Below, piece after piece: positions 47,930-61,200 of a DNA stretch of 64,000 bases. Origin of the DNA: Boswellia sacra (lineage: Eukaryota; Streptophyta; Magnoliopsida; Sapindales; Burseraceae). The stretch is taken from NCBI GenBank assembly GCA_013180625.2, contig SNVD02011181.1:248001-312000 (forward strand), given 5' to 3'. A program made the translations under genes and the position numbers. Position 1 is the stretch's first letter, and each line of letters opens with the position of its first letter. The notes under the pieces are model-generated. The model was not told the DNA's origin and did no database searches. It was given only the letters and a program-made list of their open reading frames with translations.

Positions 47930-50900
47930 CTAACTGCTTCTCCCAGCTCCTGGCAACAAGTTTGCCAGCGAGGGAACCCCTTGGTTCCTCATTTCCTCTT
48001 GTGCACGCCTCATCTCTTCAGGATCTACAGATATCAAACAACAAAAAGATTTGGTAAGTACTGGATACTGTTATCATTAATTCAATTTGAAGGCAAGTCA
48101 CCCATATATGCACTAATAACTAACAGTCATTTAAAGCAACATGTTATCTGATAATTTCTACTGTGAACTTGTAAATAAAATAAAATAAAATAAAATAATC
48201 CAACGGAGTGGCTTAACCTATATAATCTCAAACGCATCTCCTCTCACTCATGGGAATGGACAATCAAGGAAATGACTTAGATGGCAGCAAAAACACGGTG
48301 AACTTTTTAATCCAATGGGAACTGTAGAAGTCTATCATAATATTTAAGCCAGAGTGTCTCGCATGTCTAAGAAATGCATAAAAAAAAAAAAGGATCCCAG
48401 TAAAATGCAATACATGTCAAACAGTTGCACATGTTTCAGTATTATCAAATATTTCCAATAAAACAACAAAATTCTTCATCACATTCCCAATAACCATGAT
48501 TAATTTGTGACTTTCTGAAAGATGACAATATAATGAAAGAGAGAGAATTTCATCTTTTGCCATTAATTTAGCTTAACTTTGAGATTTTGGAGATTAAAAT
48601 GAGTTCTAGGTAAGTGAAAGCATTTTTAAGATGTCCTAGGGGTCTCATGAGAAAACTGTTGCCAATCTCCAAGATCCAAGTAAAACACATATGCTCGATA
48701 CCAAGTTGGTTCTTCAACCCCGTTCCCTCATTTTTCTATGGCTTCAAACTTATGGCCAGAGAAAAAAAAATCCACGATCTTATTAACCATTCCAAATTCT
48801 AGGAACTCTTTACTCATGGAGAATGAATTAGGGTTTCAGGGAACAAAAAGAAAGCTAAAACTCCGTAGAGACTTGTCATTTCAGCCCTTCTTTGGGTTAT
48901 ATGGCAAGAACAAAGTTATTGTACGTTTGGTAAGAAAATAAAAAATAGTTGCAGCAGATTGTAAAACAGACTTGGATTTTTTCTTCTCCGGGCCTTTAAT
49001 TTGAAGAGTTTCAGGATTCTACTTTCTTTATAAATCTCAAAGTGGGGCTTTTTGTTAACGTTTGTACGATTCGTTTTGGTCAGAGAAAGAAAGATTATCC
49101 TATTTTTGACACTGTTGTATGGATTTGTTACCGTTCCTAGATAAGTTTTCGATCTCTTGTACTCTCTAGTCTACTGATGTATGTACCCTTTAGTTTTCTG
49201 AAATGCAATTTTCCAGTTTCTAATTTATTATAATAAATAAAAAAAAGCCATAGTTAAAATATGAAAATAAAAATGGGATGAACCATATAGCCTACTTACC
49301 CATATTCTCCATTAATTTCGGCATTAGGAACACAACCACCAGCATAAATCCCACCATGAGGCCCATTGGGCTTTTCACAACGGACATTATGGAGAAAGGT
49401 TCCCTAATCTGTAGAAATACAAGAAAATATGAGGGACGGTATGCATGGTATTTGAGAAACAAGAAAAATTTAGATAAGAAGGAAAAGGTAAATCAACCTC
49501 ATAATACTGCTCTTCTTTCAATGGCTCTAAAACCAGCTCACTTAGAGGCTTCCTATTCTCTGTCAAAGCTGCCTGAACCTTGCCTGGGTTTCTGGCACTA
49601 ACATCAACTCGGACCTAAACAATTCAGAAGAATTGAATCATGCAAGCTCTGGTTCATGATGATTAAACCAAGGTTGACAGAATTTTGAAATAGAAAACCA
49701 ACCGGAGAGAAGAAATAACCAATTGCAGCCACTTCAATTAAATGAGTCCCTGCTGGCATGTCATGGCTTCAAGCATACATATTAAGGAATTAAACTGAGT
49801 CTAGAGTCCGTATATGTACATTTCAGTTGCAAATTATGAATGAAAAAAGAAGAAGAAGAAGACAAACTGAATTTTACCCCCAAAAAGAAAAAGTTCAAGA
49901 GTTGTCATGATCACATTTGGATTCAATATGAGCAAAAAAGAAACAAAGGGAAAAAAAAAAAAAAAAAACACAACTCAGAAGTAGAAGGATACAATGAAAA
50001 ATATCCATCAGGCCTCAGAAAAGTTATGCTTCGTCCACCATTGAGTATAACTTTGACATTTGATAGTTTTCCTCCAGGAGAACCGATTGCTTTGCCAATC
50101 ATACCTACCAAATGAATTCTTCAATAATCAGCGTGAACTAGAAAATTAAAACTGACCACCACAACAGAAGACAAAATGGAGGGAAATGCAAAAGACAACC
50201 ATAACAACCATTTATATCTACAGCCAAGCCAGAGTCCAAAACTTCATAGTAAATTCCAGATTAATTAAAATATAACTTTTGAGTCTAGAAGTCCCATGTC
50301 AGATTAGATGGTTAAAGGGGAATCACAGGCCTTCTGAGCAATTATCTCCACTAAGGTTTCATTATAACAGATAGCAACCAACTACACATAACATGAACCC
50401 AATAAATTTTTTTTTTTTTTTTTTTTGTAAATTAAGGCTGTGCTGCTATATATACACAAACATATTAGATCTTAATTACCCAAAAAAAAAAAACTTAAAT
50501 AAAATTCCAATAAAGCTAGAAATATATAAAGCTTAAACACAGAGACAACAAAACAGGCATATAATGGCTCGATCAGCAACTCTACAGAAATATTTGGAAA
50601 TCCATTGTCAGTGATACAATCCCACGATTCCAATCCCATTGATATTCTAAACTGTATGTAAAGGTTAGCTCATACCTGGAATCTTCACTCGACCACTGAT
50701 GCTGTAGCCATCACCAGACCTGCACAAAAATTAAAAGACCAAATAAATAAAATTGAAAAAAAAAGAAGTAAATAATTATGACATACAATCAAATTTACTT
50801 TACTTTGACCATAAAAATAAATAAATAAACACCAATCACCATACCCAGACGAAGCTGCAACGACGGACGAGGCAAGAGAGAGGCATAATTGTATGAAAAG

Positions 50901-50939
50901 TACTGCAAGCACCGGTTGAGATCTGACAATGGACGCCAT
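47930..50939 (-). CDS. EMC7: ER membrane protein complex subunit 7 (EMC7), 7 exons
   Basis: EMC inserts tail-anchored and multipass proteins into the ER membrane; EMC7 is a lumenal beta-sandwich subunit with one membrane anchor. Exons (5' to 3'): 50845-50939, 50676-50719, 49993-50104, 49703-49766, 49498-49614, 49300-49408, 47930-48024; 636 bases, 211 residues, all in frame. MASIVRSQPVLAVLFIQLCL is the signal peptide; the sandwich runs through GRVKIPGMIG, NVKVILNGGRSITFLRPDGY, MPAGTHLIEVAAIGYFFSPV and VRVDVSARNPGKVQAAL; MGLMVGFMLVVVFLMPKLM is the membrane segment; the cytosolic tail is DPEEMRRAQEEMRNQG to the stop. Length fits the plant orthologue (about 200). The gene is intact. Confidence 0.95.
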
Positions 50940-52030
50940 AATAGCAGAGATTTTGAAGAGAATCGAGTTCAGCAGCTAACGATGAAAACTAAAAAAGAAA
51001 AACGATTTGTGCTCCGTCATCGGTTTTTGAAGATCGTGTACTCCAGTATCTATATTACTTAGTTAAATCACGAAATCTGGAACGTTGATCGCTTATGTGC
51101 GTCAGTCCAAATTTCGCACCGACGGTGATGTTAAACGCACATTCCTGCTTAAGCTATAATATTGTTCCTGGCTAAAACATCAATTCGTTTTTTTTTATTT
51201 ATTTTTTAATATTTTAAAATGATTTATTCGTGTCTAATTTTCAGGGAAATTTGAAAAAAATGCTCTTATTTTATGATAATCTTTGAAAAATAAAAATACT
51301 CTTTCCTTAAAATTTTACATACTATACTATATACTGTATTATGATCTTATTTAACAATATCTAATAATGTTTAATACCGGATAAATAACATACAATAATA
51401 CTTCGACAGAAAACTATGTATCATTTTTATAATCTATTTAAAATTTTACAAATTTCCCTAATTTCTAAGTAATAATTTTTTTAATTATTTTAATTTTATT
51501 GATACACATAAATATTAAGATTAAACTGACGCTGTTGATATAAATTATTATTCGATATTTCAACTTGCATTTTCCTTTTATGCAAGATGGACCAAAGAAT
51601 GTGAATAACAACCTGCTTACGTTTAACCCGCACTCCGATAAAGAAACAGGGTATCAATCAATGAGAAAAAATAGACAGAGGTTATCAGTTGAAAAGAAAA
51701 ATGATGAAGTTCTTGATCTCATTTTTTGCCCCACAGAAATGAATATTTGTTTTTCTTTCTAACCAAAACAGATTTATTACATTTATGGCTCGATCCCTTG
51801 AAACGAATTGTGTCAAGAAAATAAAACAAACATCTAAATTTCATTTACAACAATCAAATTGTAAGTACAACACTACATTCATTCTTTAGCCTCCCTTTTG
51901 GAAAGCCAACAACCCGGACCGGAGGAGGAACAGGAAGTTTGTATGCTAAGCCAGAAATTCAGTATCGACGCAAAACGAAGGGAGAATGGCCCCAGCTAAG
52001 AATTTGAAAGCTTTCACGGTTTTAGAAATG
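50940..52030. other. Spacer: EMC7 promoter and transporter 3' region
   Basis: EMC7 upstream sequence to about 51150, then AT-rich DNA. The transporter's 3' UTR probably covers 51850-52030. No gene is seen. Confidence 0.5.
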
Positions 52031-55000
52031 CTATAATCCCAACTTCTTCGAGAACCAATCCGAAAGATTTGCTATTACAAATCCAGCAAACACCTGCAAC
52101 ACAAATCCAACACAATTATAAATGTAACATGTCTGTAGCTGGATATGAGAGTTATCGAGTTTACAGATCATACGAATTCTGTGGAAAAAATGCTACTGAG
52201 ACATTATATTTTATGCTTAAATTCGTAGTTCACTTTCATATCTAGATGAGAAAACATGGCTCTATGCCTTCACCAACAAGTTTTATCTAATTGCTTTTTT
52301 CAGTCATTTCAGAAAATTCTCAAGTCAGATGTTTCTTTATGATGATATCACACCTGAGCTGAGCCAAGAATGTATATCGCTGAGTAATGACGACCATGAA
52401 TCACCATGTCTGCCACCATAGCAAGTGGGATGGTGAGTGACATCCCCAATGTGGCCACTAGTGGAGTCGTCCATACAACACATAATGCCCTGGAGAGAAC
52501 AAAAGATATTAGGAACTAAAAGAGTAAGAAAACCAAAATGCCTAAGCCACTGGTGAAGAAAAAGGTTGGTTTGATATACCAAAAGTAGTCTGAAAGGACA
52601 CTTCCAACGAAGCCATTAGCAATAACAACTTCATCCATTTTAGCTGAATGAGGAATGGTAAACTTGGGCTCAATTCCCAAGGCTGTCAATGGCCAAACTG
52701 AAACAAAAATCAAACAGAAAATGCTTAAAAGTAGAACATGGGAAACAACAACGAAACAAATCCAATAGGGAGATCTTATGTGTTTGGAGAACCTCGTAAT
52801 CTGATCTAATAGGTGAAATATAGATGAATCAATAACTAAAAAATTCTTACCCAGCCACCATAGAGCTACAAGCGTGAACAATCCTATATATCCAAACAAC
52901 TTTTGTACATCAACTCTTTCTCCTTCCTCACCACAAAACTTCTTAAGTAGCACTGCAGAATCAAGTTGTTAAATGAAAATATATCATCATTCTTTGTCAA
53001 AATAAAAGTTAAACAACGAGCACAGAGAATTACATAGAAAGACTATTCCCAACCTGTGAATAGCCCATATGACATGGCTGAGAGAAGGCCAAAAAGATCT
53101 CCAACCAAAGAGCGTTTTCCATTGCTAAACACAAATATTTACTGTCAATGCCCAAATATTAATTACAAAGAGCAAGCTAACAGACATAAAAATAACAGGC
53201 AGCAAGTAATCTGTAACTATATATTCATCATTAGGGTCTGCTTCTTGATTTTTTAAAGTAGATCATGTAATGGGTCTAACACAGCAACAAGGCTCTATAA
53301 CGTTTTTCACTATAAACAAATAGAACTTACAGCGGACACAGTTCAAGCTCTCATATTTAAAGAACAGGTTCTGAAAGAAAAGACCAGGCACAGTTGGGAC
53401 GCAAAGGAAAATTTTAAACCCATGAGCTTAACCTTCCCAAGTCCAAAAACAATATCAGAGAACCACATAAGGCTGGTAAAATAAAGTGATAGTTAAAAAA
53501 TAAAAACTTTATGAACTTGAGAGTAGGTTAAGCTGGAGAAGTTGCTAGGTCCCTTTTCTCTGCCCAGCTACATTGACATTAGTTGCGGCGGATCATTGTT
53601 AACAAAAAAAAAAAAAAAAAAAAACATGGTTTTCCCACGGTGAGGATATTTCTAAGATGATACAAGTTCACTGGAGGGCTTGTATTACGTACACATTATA
53701 CAGCGGCAATAAGATCCTCTATTTCGTTGCCACTGAAACAAATTAGTCCTAAATTAAATGGAATTCAACATTACTTATGCCTAGTCTATGGTGATAGACA
53801 GAAACTTACGCAGAAGCACTTATTTGTGACTCATCAGCAGCCCACGTTTTTCCAAGAGTAGTCATGGCAACACCGGCCATGCTGACAAAGACTGCAACCA
53901 CTTTTGCCACATTTAATGAGTCTTGGCCCAGAAAAGCACCAACAAAAAGCGTAAATAGTCCTGAAGTTGATGATAGTACTGTTGTACTGGCTACACTTGT
54001 ACGCGCAAGTGCAGCATTTGATAAATACTGCAGCAAAAATTCATTATCAAGAATTCTTTCATAACCAAATATATAACCTGAATCTCATTAGCCAACAGCT
54101 TAGAAACACTTTGAGCTAAAATAGAAAAAAATATGACAAAAACATGCTTGCATTATGAAACCAATTTATATAACACCAGAGAACAGCAAAAAGAGGTGCA
54201 AAATACTGAAAGAAAGAATGTAAAAGAAGAGACAGCTATATACATACAATGAAGCAAGGTCCTTATGCATCTTTCAGAAACAAAAGAGAAAGAAATAATC
54301 CTCAGAAAACTAGCCAAAGTAGAAAACTACCTCTGTTACAAACCAGATAGGGGCTATATAAAATCCAAAAGTAGCAACCTCCCTTGTTGTAAGCTCTTTA
54401 TGCGTGTCATCTTTGTGTTTAGAAACCAATGGCCTTCCCTCCTCTTGAGATGATAGATCCAATTCACTATCCTTTTTAGAGAAAGTCCCTTGAAGTTCCA
54501 CTTCAAAAATTTTCTGCCTTAGAGATGAATCTAGTCCAGCAGAAGACTCATTTAGACTTTCTGCATCTTTACCACTTTTAGACGAGCGACGTTTTATAAA
54601 ATTACATAACCAATCTTTAAGGAAGGCTATTGGGAGGTAAACTACCATAAGAGAAGCTCCCAGATATGTCACTGCAAACGGCTGTTTGTAGTCTGTAAAG
54701 ATACCCTGTCAAAAACACATCGTTCAGTTTAATTATACCTAGCTTAAATACATACTTATGCAGCGCATTATTACACAACACAACGAGTTCTGCAACCTGA
54801 TAGGATGTATAAAAATAATAATACTAATAATAATCTTTTCCTTCATAAAAGGAAAATTATGACAAATCATAAACAGAAGTTTCAAATCAAATGAAGTTTT
54901 AGCAATCCTGATTTTACTAAATACTGAGAGTCAAGATAGTTGACTTCAAAGGTGAAAACGCCAACTATTCTACTGTGATGATATTGCTTAAACTTAAAGT

Positions 55001-55255
55001 CAATATTGTATTGGTTTCTTCTATTCTGCAAAATATTTCTAAGATATGAATGCAGTGAAGTTCCTTACTAGCCTAAATTACAATCTCTAAGCTGCAAAAC
55101 GAAAAAATCAACAAATTCAGCAACTGGGTGCTAAAGTAAATTCAAATTTGGAGCAGATTCAATCAAAAACTGACCTGGGTGACTTCTGCTGAGGTGACCC
55201 ATATAACAACAACAGCACCAATCAAGAACAAACCAGCTTTATATCTCCAACTCAT
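52031..55255 (-). CDS. SLC35F5-like / EamA-family membrane transporter, 8 exons
   Basis: A multi-pass transporter of the drug/metabolite superfamily, close to plant proteins titled solute carrier 35 family F5 or THI74-like; substrate unknown. Exons (5' to 3'): 55175-55255, 54331-54705, 53810-54027, 53054-53124, 52851-52952, 52580-52697, 52354-52489, 52031-52093; 1164 bases, 387 residues. About ten membrane segments: [45 protein letters not shown], the EamA signature around [50 protein letters not shown], and the closing [20 protein letters not shown] hydrophilic Ser/Glu-rich loop of about 75 residues lies in exon 2. The gene is intact. Confidence 0.92.
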
Positions 55256-57462
55256 GATAGAAATGAAAGCAAATCAAAACCAGTGCAAAGATCTGTAATT
55301 GGTTTCAGATCTTTGAACTGCTATTTCTGAATTCACTTTTCAGAGGACACCGACATGTGCTGGTGGGATGGGATCTCAGGTCGAGGAAGCTTGTGCTTCA
55401 AGCCCTCAATGCACAGCGACAGAGAAGATTAATAAAAGAAAACTTGGACGGCCGGCTCGGGGCGAGTGAAAGCCTAACAAAAACAAAGAACAGGATTCTT
55501 ACAATAACGAAAATCAATAAGAATATAGCAAAATATTAGTCATTTCTGTTGTCAAAATTAAGTTTTGTTTTTGTTGGTTATTGGTTATTGGTTGTTTTTT
55601 TTTTTTTTTGGAAAAATATCAGAATACCCCTGATGTTTAGGTTTTCTCGTTTGGGTTCATAGGTTTCTAAAATTTAATTTTTAATCCCTATATTTAATAC
55701 CGAATAATCTTATGTAGGTGTTTTTTTTTTTTTATTTGGTAACTTTTTAATCTCAAGTTTGGATTTAACTTATTAGACATTTTATATTTGGCTTTTTTTT
55801 CTACCTTCAAACAATTTATCTGGATACAAAAGATATATACATTATAACTTTTATCTTAATGCAAAAATGTAAATGATTTATCACCCATCTAATATTTTTC
55901 TAAAATATCTCTATCTAATTCATCTATGACAAATTTATGTATAACTTTTACAAAATAAAACATATTTAAATAAATTATAATATAATTTATTATTTTTTAC
56001 ATTTTATGGTAAAATAATAAAATTTTAATTATTTTAAATATTTCAATATTGATTTTGTGGAATATTTATTTATAAATAGTTATAATACTTCAAAAAACAT
56101 AAGTGAAAATAATAATAATAAATATATGCGTAGAAATACTACTTTAAACATTTTAATCAAATGTTAAAATAATGAATAAAAACATATTAATTATATTTAT
56201 ATTTTCAAAGTTATTCAGGTGTTAGACCAAAAATACAAATCCCCCTTTAATTATACCCTAAAGGGTACATTGTTTGAGTTTATTTTTTAGAATAGATGTA
56301 GCATTACTCCATGTTAATATCCTAAAGATTATATTATCTTATTATACAAATCTAACATTATATCTAATGATTTTTAATCAATAAGTTATTTTTTGTCATA
56401 AATTTTTGCAATCATTGGCTATAGGATTGTGAGAGGCACTATATATTTTTAATGCGTTAGTTTTAATATGTGTGTTTAGATCACACAATAAGAATAGATA
56501 TTAAATATGATAAAATTATTTTGTTATTTTATAATATTATTACACTTATAATTTAAATATAATAAAAAATCTATAATCTGACATGATAACTTAAATATTA
56601 TAATTTTATCATAGATATATATATATATATATATATTTTTTTTTTTTTTACGGAAAATTTTTTTATATAAAATATAAGTTTAACACTGTTATAACTGTTG
56701 ATTTTTTTAAGTGCGTTGATACACTTTTTCGAAGATATGACTTATTGGTTATTCACCCAACTTCGTTGCGTTACGCAGCTTTCCAATTTCCTTGTCCACC
56801 CCCATCGCCTTGGTTGCTGGTTGGGTTGTGACTTGTAATAAGCAGTCACATCGGTCACAAGTCAGCATTGGTCTGCGATTATGCGGTCCCATGCAATTCA
56901 CGTGATGCCGTATATATTTTTAATTTTTTAATTTAATTGTGTTTTTTACGTTACATATTTTTTAATATATTTTATATTTAATATAAATTATATATTTTTT
57001 AAAATTAAAAATTAACAATATATTGTTAAATATAATTAAAAATAAAAACACAAAATCGTTAAAAGAATATACCTTAATTTTCTTTGACGTCAGTCTATTT
57101 ATTTTAATAAAATTAAACTATTTTCTTATTTATTTATATAAATTAACAAATTTATTATTGAGAGTAATTTAATTCGGAAGTTTAAACATGAATTCGATTA
57201 TAAATTATTTATTTCTCATTTCCACGCCACACACATGTTGTAAATTTCTCTTCCGTTTCTCATTCAAATTAATGTTAAATAGCTGATCAAGTTTTCCCAT
57301 TTAATATTACTTTAAATATGAAGAGGGACATTTTTTATAACCATCATATTTTTAACAATATTTTGTTTATAAATACTTGTTGCACGAGGCAATTATTGTG
57401 GTATCAGGTGTAAGTTGAACCATTTCAGCAGTCAAATATAATTTTTGATGAGGATATATACA
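55256..57462. other. AT-rich gene-poor stretch
   Basis: The transporter promoter is in the first few hundred bases. The rest is very AT-rich, with a (TA)n run at about 56616-56634 and several poly-T runs. A slightly GC-richer island at 56755-56890 shows no open frame of note. No gene is seen. Confidence 0.5.
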
Positions 57463-57471
57463 TATTTATTC

Positions 57472-58324
57472 GAGAAAATCGAAAAAATAGAAAAAATTAT
57501 GGGCCTTAAATGAAATTTAGACACATTATGAAAAATTTACATGTCATAGACACTTTCTTGAAAAAATGACTAAAATATCCTTTGAAACTCAAACTTAAAA
57601 AAAAAAGACGCATTTCGTCGTGACAAAAAGGATACTCGACGTGTCGAATCATGTCCGATATTTCAACCGTCACTCGACATCATCGTCAGTGTTCACTCAA
57701 TACTCGATATAACGTGTCGACTTTTGACAGATGCACGGACCGACACTCGATATAACGTATATCCGACAAGACTCGATACGTTATGTCTAGTGTCGAGTGA
57801 ATACCGACGATGATGTCGAGTGTCGGTTGAAGCATCTAACAGGACTAGACACGTCGAGTGTCTTCTTCGTCACGACGAAACGCGTCGATTTTTACCATTT
57901 TTACACACATCAAACTAAAAAATCAACCAAATAACACTTTATTTAGCTTCACAAACATAGAAAAAATACAAAATACAAACCCAAACTCAAATCATCAAAT
58001 TCAAAATCCCTAAAATCTACTCCAAATCCTTAAAAACAGAATAAGTTTCTCGTTCCTCTTGCTGCGTTTCAGACTACTTTTTCGACAGTGTCGAGGGGTA
58101 TTGAAAGCTGGACAATAATAGACTGTTATAAAAATAGGACACGGTTATGGAAATAGGAAGAGGTAAGTGAAAGAAAAAGGGAAATAAAGAGTTTATGAAC
58201 AAATTGAATTTCAAAGGGTATTTGAGTCTTTTTCTTAATAAAGTGTCTATGGCATGAAAATTTTTTAAGATGTGTCTAAATTTCATTAAAGACATCTAAT
58301 TGTGTCTATTTTTTCAAATTTTCC
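57472..58324. mobile_element. Mutator-like inverted-repeat (foldback) element, 853 bp
   Basis: The outer ends are inverted repeats of about 130 bases: the left starts GAGAAAATCGAAAAAATAG, the right (reverse complement) GGAAAATTTGAAAAAATAG, and the shared phrase AAATGAAATTTAGACACAT follows in both. A 9-base flank TATTTATTC (57463-57471) pairs with TATTTATTT (58325-58333), one mismatch; a 9-base duplication and G-start, A-rich ends are typical of Mutator-like elements. There is no transposase, so it would be non-autonomous. A second, nested palindrome lies inside (57607-57902). Confidence 0.78.
57607..57902. repeat. Nested CG-rich palindrome inside the Mutator-like element
   Basis: The left arm begins GACGCATTTCGTCGTGAC and the right arm ends with its inverted form (GTCACGACGAAACGCGTC). 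The arms, about 110-140 bases each, are built from repeats of ACTCGACATCATCGTC, ACTCGATATAACG and GACGTGTCGA-type phrases. It is much richer in CpG than the surrounding DNA. Confidence 0.75.
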
Positions 58325-58333
58325 TATTTATTT

Positions 58334-59395
58334 GGTGAGAAACATCATTGTAAATTAGACAAAGAAAGATGGTTATATCTTATCTGATTAAGCAACTGAT
58401 AATACACTTTGAAGATTCGATGTTGATTATTTATTTATATTTTTGATCAAGAATGCTCTGTGATTGGAAGATTGCTTTAAGTTGAAAAAGAAAAATAGTT
58501 GAATAGAGAACAACTTTATTAGAAAATATTATAATCCAATCGTAGATGGTAAACGGTAATTCATAATATGAGAATCAAGAATCAAATCATTCTCCTGATA
58601 TCACCAATAATATTTGGCAGGTTGGTGAAAATTTCTCAAATACATTAAATAATAATTTGCCATAATTAATTAATTAATTAACCTGTTTGTTTGTTTCATT
58701 GTATAAATGTGATATGATAGACCAACAAAATAGGAGGTCATCATAATAATTCTTTTATATTAATGGATGATTAATATCTAGTTATCTACCCAATTTGTTT
58801 TATTGGATTCATAAACTTTAGAATATTCCTTCCACATCCATTAAGTTTTCCTTTGTGACTTACCCTTTCACCAGATTCGGTTCAATTAATGCTTTGTTGA
58901 TTCATACTTAAGCATAGTCAATTGTAAACTTCTCAAAAGAAGTAATTTGCATAAAATATGGAATTCATGGATTTAAAATTCATCAACCATGTGAAGTAGT
59001 TGTAACAAGGAAATGAAGCATGTATCCAGCTGCAGGCAGTGCTGCTGCTTAGAGATCTGTGCGTCATCTTCCTCATACTCTGAAGCCCTGTTATGTTGTT
59101 CATCCTCTTAGTCAAGAAAAAAACCAAAGAACCAGCCTTGTTGATGTCATTATACAATCATCCACATACTCAATGTACTTTTTAATTTTCAAAGCATTAT
59201 AACCAAACAATTCTGCTACAGCTAACACCACTAAAAAACCATTTTCAATATGCTTTGTCTAGTCACAACCATAGAGGGCAACCCACTTCTGAAAATTGAG
59301 TGCACTTGAGTTAATGGCTTTGCTAATAAATCTTACAAACTGGAAAATAAACAAATAAATAAGTAAACATTATGATTCAAAAGTTCAATCAAATT
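58334..59395. other. AT-rich spacer and 3' region of the ARM-repeat gene
   Basis: No gene is seen. The ARM gene's 3' UTR probably covers the last few hundred bases. Confidence 0.5.
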
Positions 59396-60595
59396 TCATG
59401 GTGAAGAACCCCATAAGACCTCTGCAACAATTGTTGCAGATTCTGCTTCAGAAATAGAGGACTCTTTGATTCTCCCCAGTATTTCCAATTTAATTTCTTT
59501 TTTCTCCTTTAGACTCAACCCTTCTCCCACTTCTACTTGCACTGCAAACCTTGCAACACAATTTGCAAATGGACAGTCATCCTCCTTGCACTCATCTTCA
59601 CTCTCCACTATTGACTCAGATTTTGAATTTTCTTCACATTTAATAACTTCACCATCATTGCTAACGCATTGATTTGTTCTAATCAAGTTGTTACTATGTT
59701 TTGATCTTTGCATCTCCATAAGCTTATTAATTAACCCTTCTTCTAGCATGGTTTCAATCACTTCTCTCCTCCCAAAATATGCAATTTGACATATGCAATC
59801 CAGTGCTGCAACTTGAATGGACTGGTCATCCGAGCTCAAAAGGCTCATAATCTTAGGGATTCCTCCCCTAGAGTGAATTTCATCAATCAAAGGACTTCTG
59901 ATTAAATTGATAAGAGAACATAGAACTTGAATACAAGTACTCGAGTCCATTGATACTAAGTCTTGAATTATCGAACCCATTAACACAAGCCCCACAAACA
60001 CATTCTTATTAAAGCTAGCTAAAGCAGCAATAGCAAGAGCTGCATGCTCTCGAACCCTCTTTGAACATGCAGAGTCAGAAAGTAACATTTCAAGAGTTGA
60101 GAATACCTTCGCCTTCAAAATCAAGTCTTGGAAATCTCGATCGAAACCCTGTGATACCCGCTTTATAAAATCATTCAAGAGTTTCACTTTCTCCTCCTCA
60201 TTGCCAAATTCTTTAAGCACCTTCACAAGATTTTGAATCCTTTCCCGATCAATATATGCTTGAATTTCAGCCTCGATAGACCGAGCAACTTGGGAAATCC
60301 TGTAGCTAGTGATGTGGTGGCCGAGAAAGGATTTTAGGCCGTAACCCTGGAACTTTTCAAGCTTTTCCAGAAGGGATTTGAGGTTGGAAACAAGTTGTGA
60401 CAGCTTGAAAAGAGTTGGTTTTGTATAGAGAACGGAGTGTGATTTGGCTTCGAGGCCTAAGAAGGATTGGATGGTTGTTGCATGGGAATCATTTGATGAG
60501 AAAATGGGGTTGTTGCGTAGATCTTTCGAAGCTTGTTTGAGAGTTTCGAGTAACTTGAGTAAATCTTGGTCTTGCGCGTTCGGTCCTCGGTTCAT
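59396..60595 (-). CDS. Armadillo-repeat superfamily protein, intronless, 399 residues
   Basis: A single open frame from MNRGPNAQDQDLLKLLETLK to VAEVLWGSSP, with an in-frame TAA 9 bases upstream of the ATG, so the start is firm. Residues 1 to about 150 are helical (SQLVSNLKSLLEKLEKFQG and so on), resembling the N-terminal helical domain seen in plant U-box/ARM proteins; no U-box cysteine-like motif is present. ARM repeats span about 165-310, for example REHAALAIAALASFNKNVF, QVLCSLINLIRSPLIDEI and IQVAALDCICQIAYFGRREV. A Ser/Glu/Asp-rich segment precedes a Cys pair (CPFANCVARFAVQVEVGEGL). Function unknown; probably a protein-interaction scaffold. A heat-shock-element-like array lies about 600-775 bases upstream. 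Confidence 0.85.
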   Translation of the reverse strand: MNRGPNAQDQDLLKLLETLKQASKDLRNNPIFSSNDSHATTIQSFLGLEAKSHSVLYTKPTLFKLSQLVSNLKSLLEKLEKFQGYGLKSFLGHHITSYRISQVARSIEAEIQAYIDRERIQNLVKVLKEFGNEEEKVKLLNDFIKRVSQGFDRDFQDLILKAKVFSTLEMLLSDSACSKRVREHAALAIAALASFNKNVFVGLVLMGSIIQDLVSMDSSTCIQVLCSLINLIRSPLIDEIHSRGGIPKIMSLLSSDDQSIQVAALDCICQIAYFGRREVIETMLEEGLINKLMEMQRSKHSNNLIRTNQCVSNDGEVIKCEENSKSESIVESEDECKEDDCPFANCVARFAVQVEVGEGLSLKEKKEIKLEILGRIKESSISEAESATIVAEVLWGSSP

Positions 60596-61190
60596 GTCTG
60601 CTTAGACCCTCCTCGAAGGTTTCGTGATAGTGAGTGCTTTCTGAGAGCCTCCGAAACGGACAGAGTAGAGATAAGACACCTACCAGTCTCGAAAGCCCGG
60701 ACGTGATCAAATACCAACCCTTCAAATGATCTAATCCGATGCAAGCAAAACAAACAAAACCCACTTTGAGTATGAGCTCGGTTTGTCAGAAAGGTTGGGC
60801 TCTTGGGGCTACACATCAAAACAAAATGCCAATCCGGTTCGTTTTGGACCATCTTATCCTTATTGGGAATGGGCTCTAGAATGCCCATGAAGCCGACAGA
60901 CAAAATCAAAATGGCCCCATCCGGTTTGCTTATGACCATCTTATCCTTATTACGAAATGCTATGCAACGAGCTCATGTCACGGCCTTATTGTTTCATAAG
61001 CGGAGACCGTACGGCCTTAGACGCTAACACACACCAAATGATACCTAAGTAAGCCTTAAACAGCTATAAGAGAGGTTCAAGCGAAAGAAAACAAGAACAC
61101 AAGAGATTTGGGTGAGGAAATATTCACTATACACAAGGCAGTTTACAATACTTGTAAGACTCTTGAATACTTGAGTTTAGCATCAGTTGG
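60596..61190. other. Upstream region of the ARM gene, probable transposon remnant
   Basis: GC content is higher than in the flanks. It contains a partial tandem duplication with the shared phrase ACCATCTTATCCTTATT at about 60849 and 60938. TGTCACGGCC near 60976 looks like an LTR start but no partner or target duplication was found. Confidence 0.45.
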
Positions 61191-61200
61191 CATGACTTCT

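Noticed and set aside
60489..60939. Minus-strand frames of 91 and 115 codons upstream of the ARM gene
   Set aside because: They overlap the ARM start or a repeat-like region; no recognisable protein.
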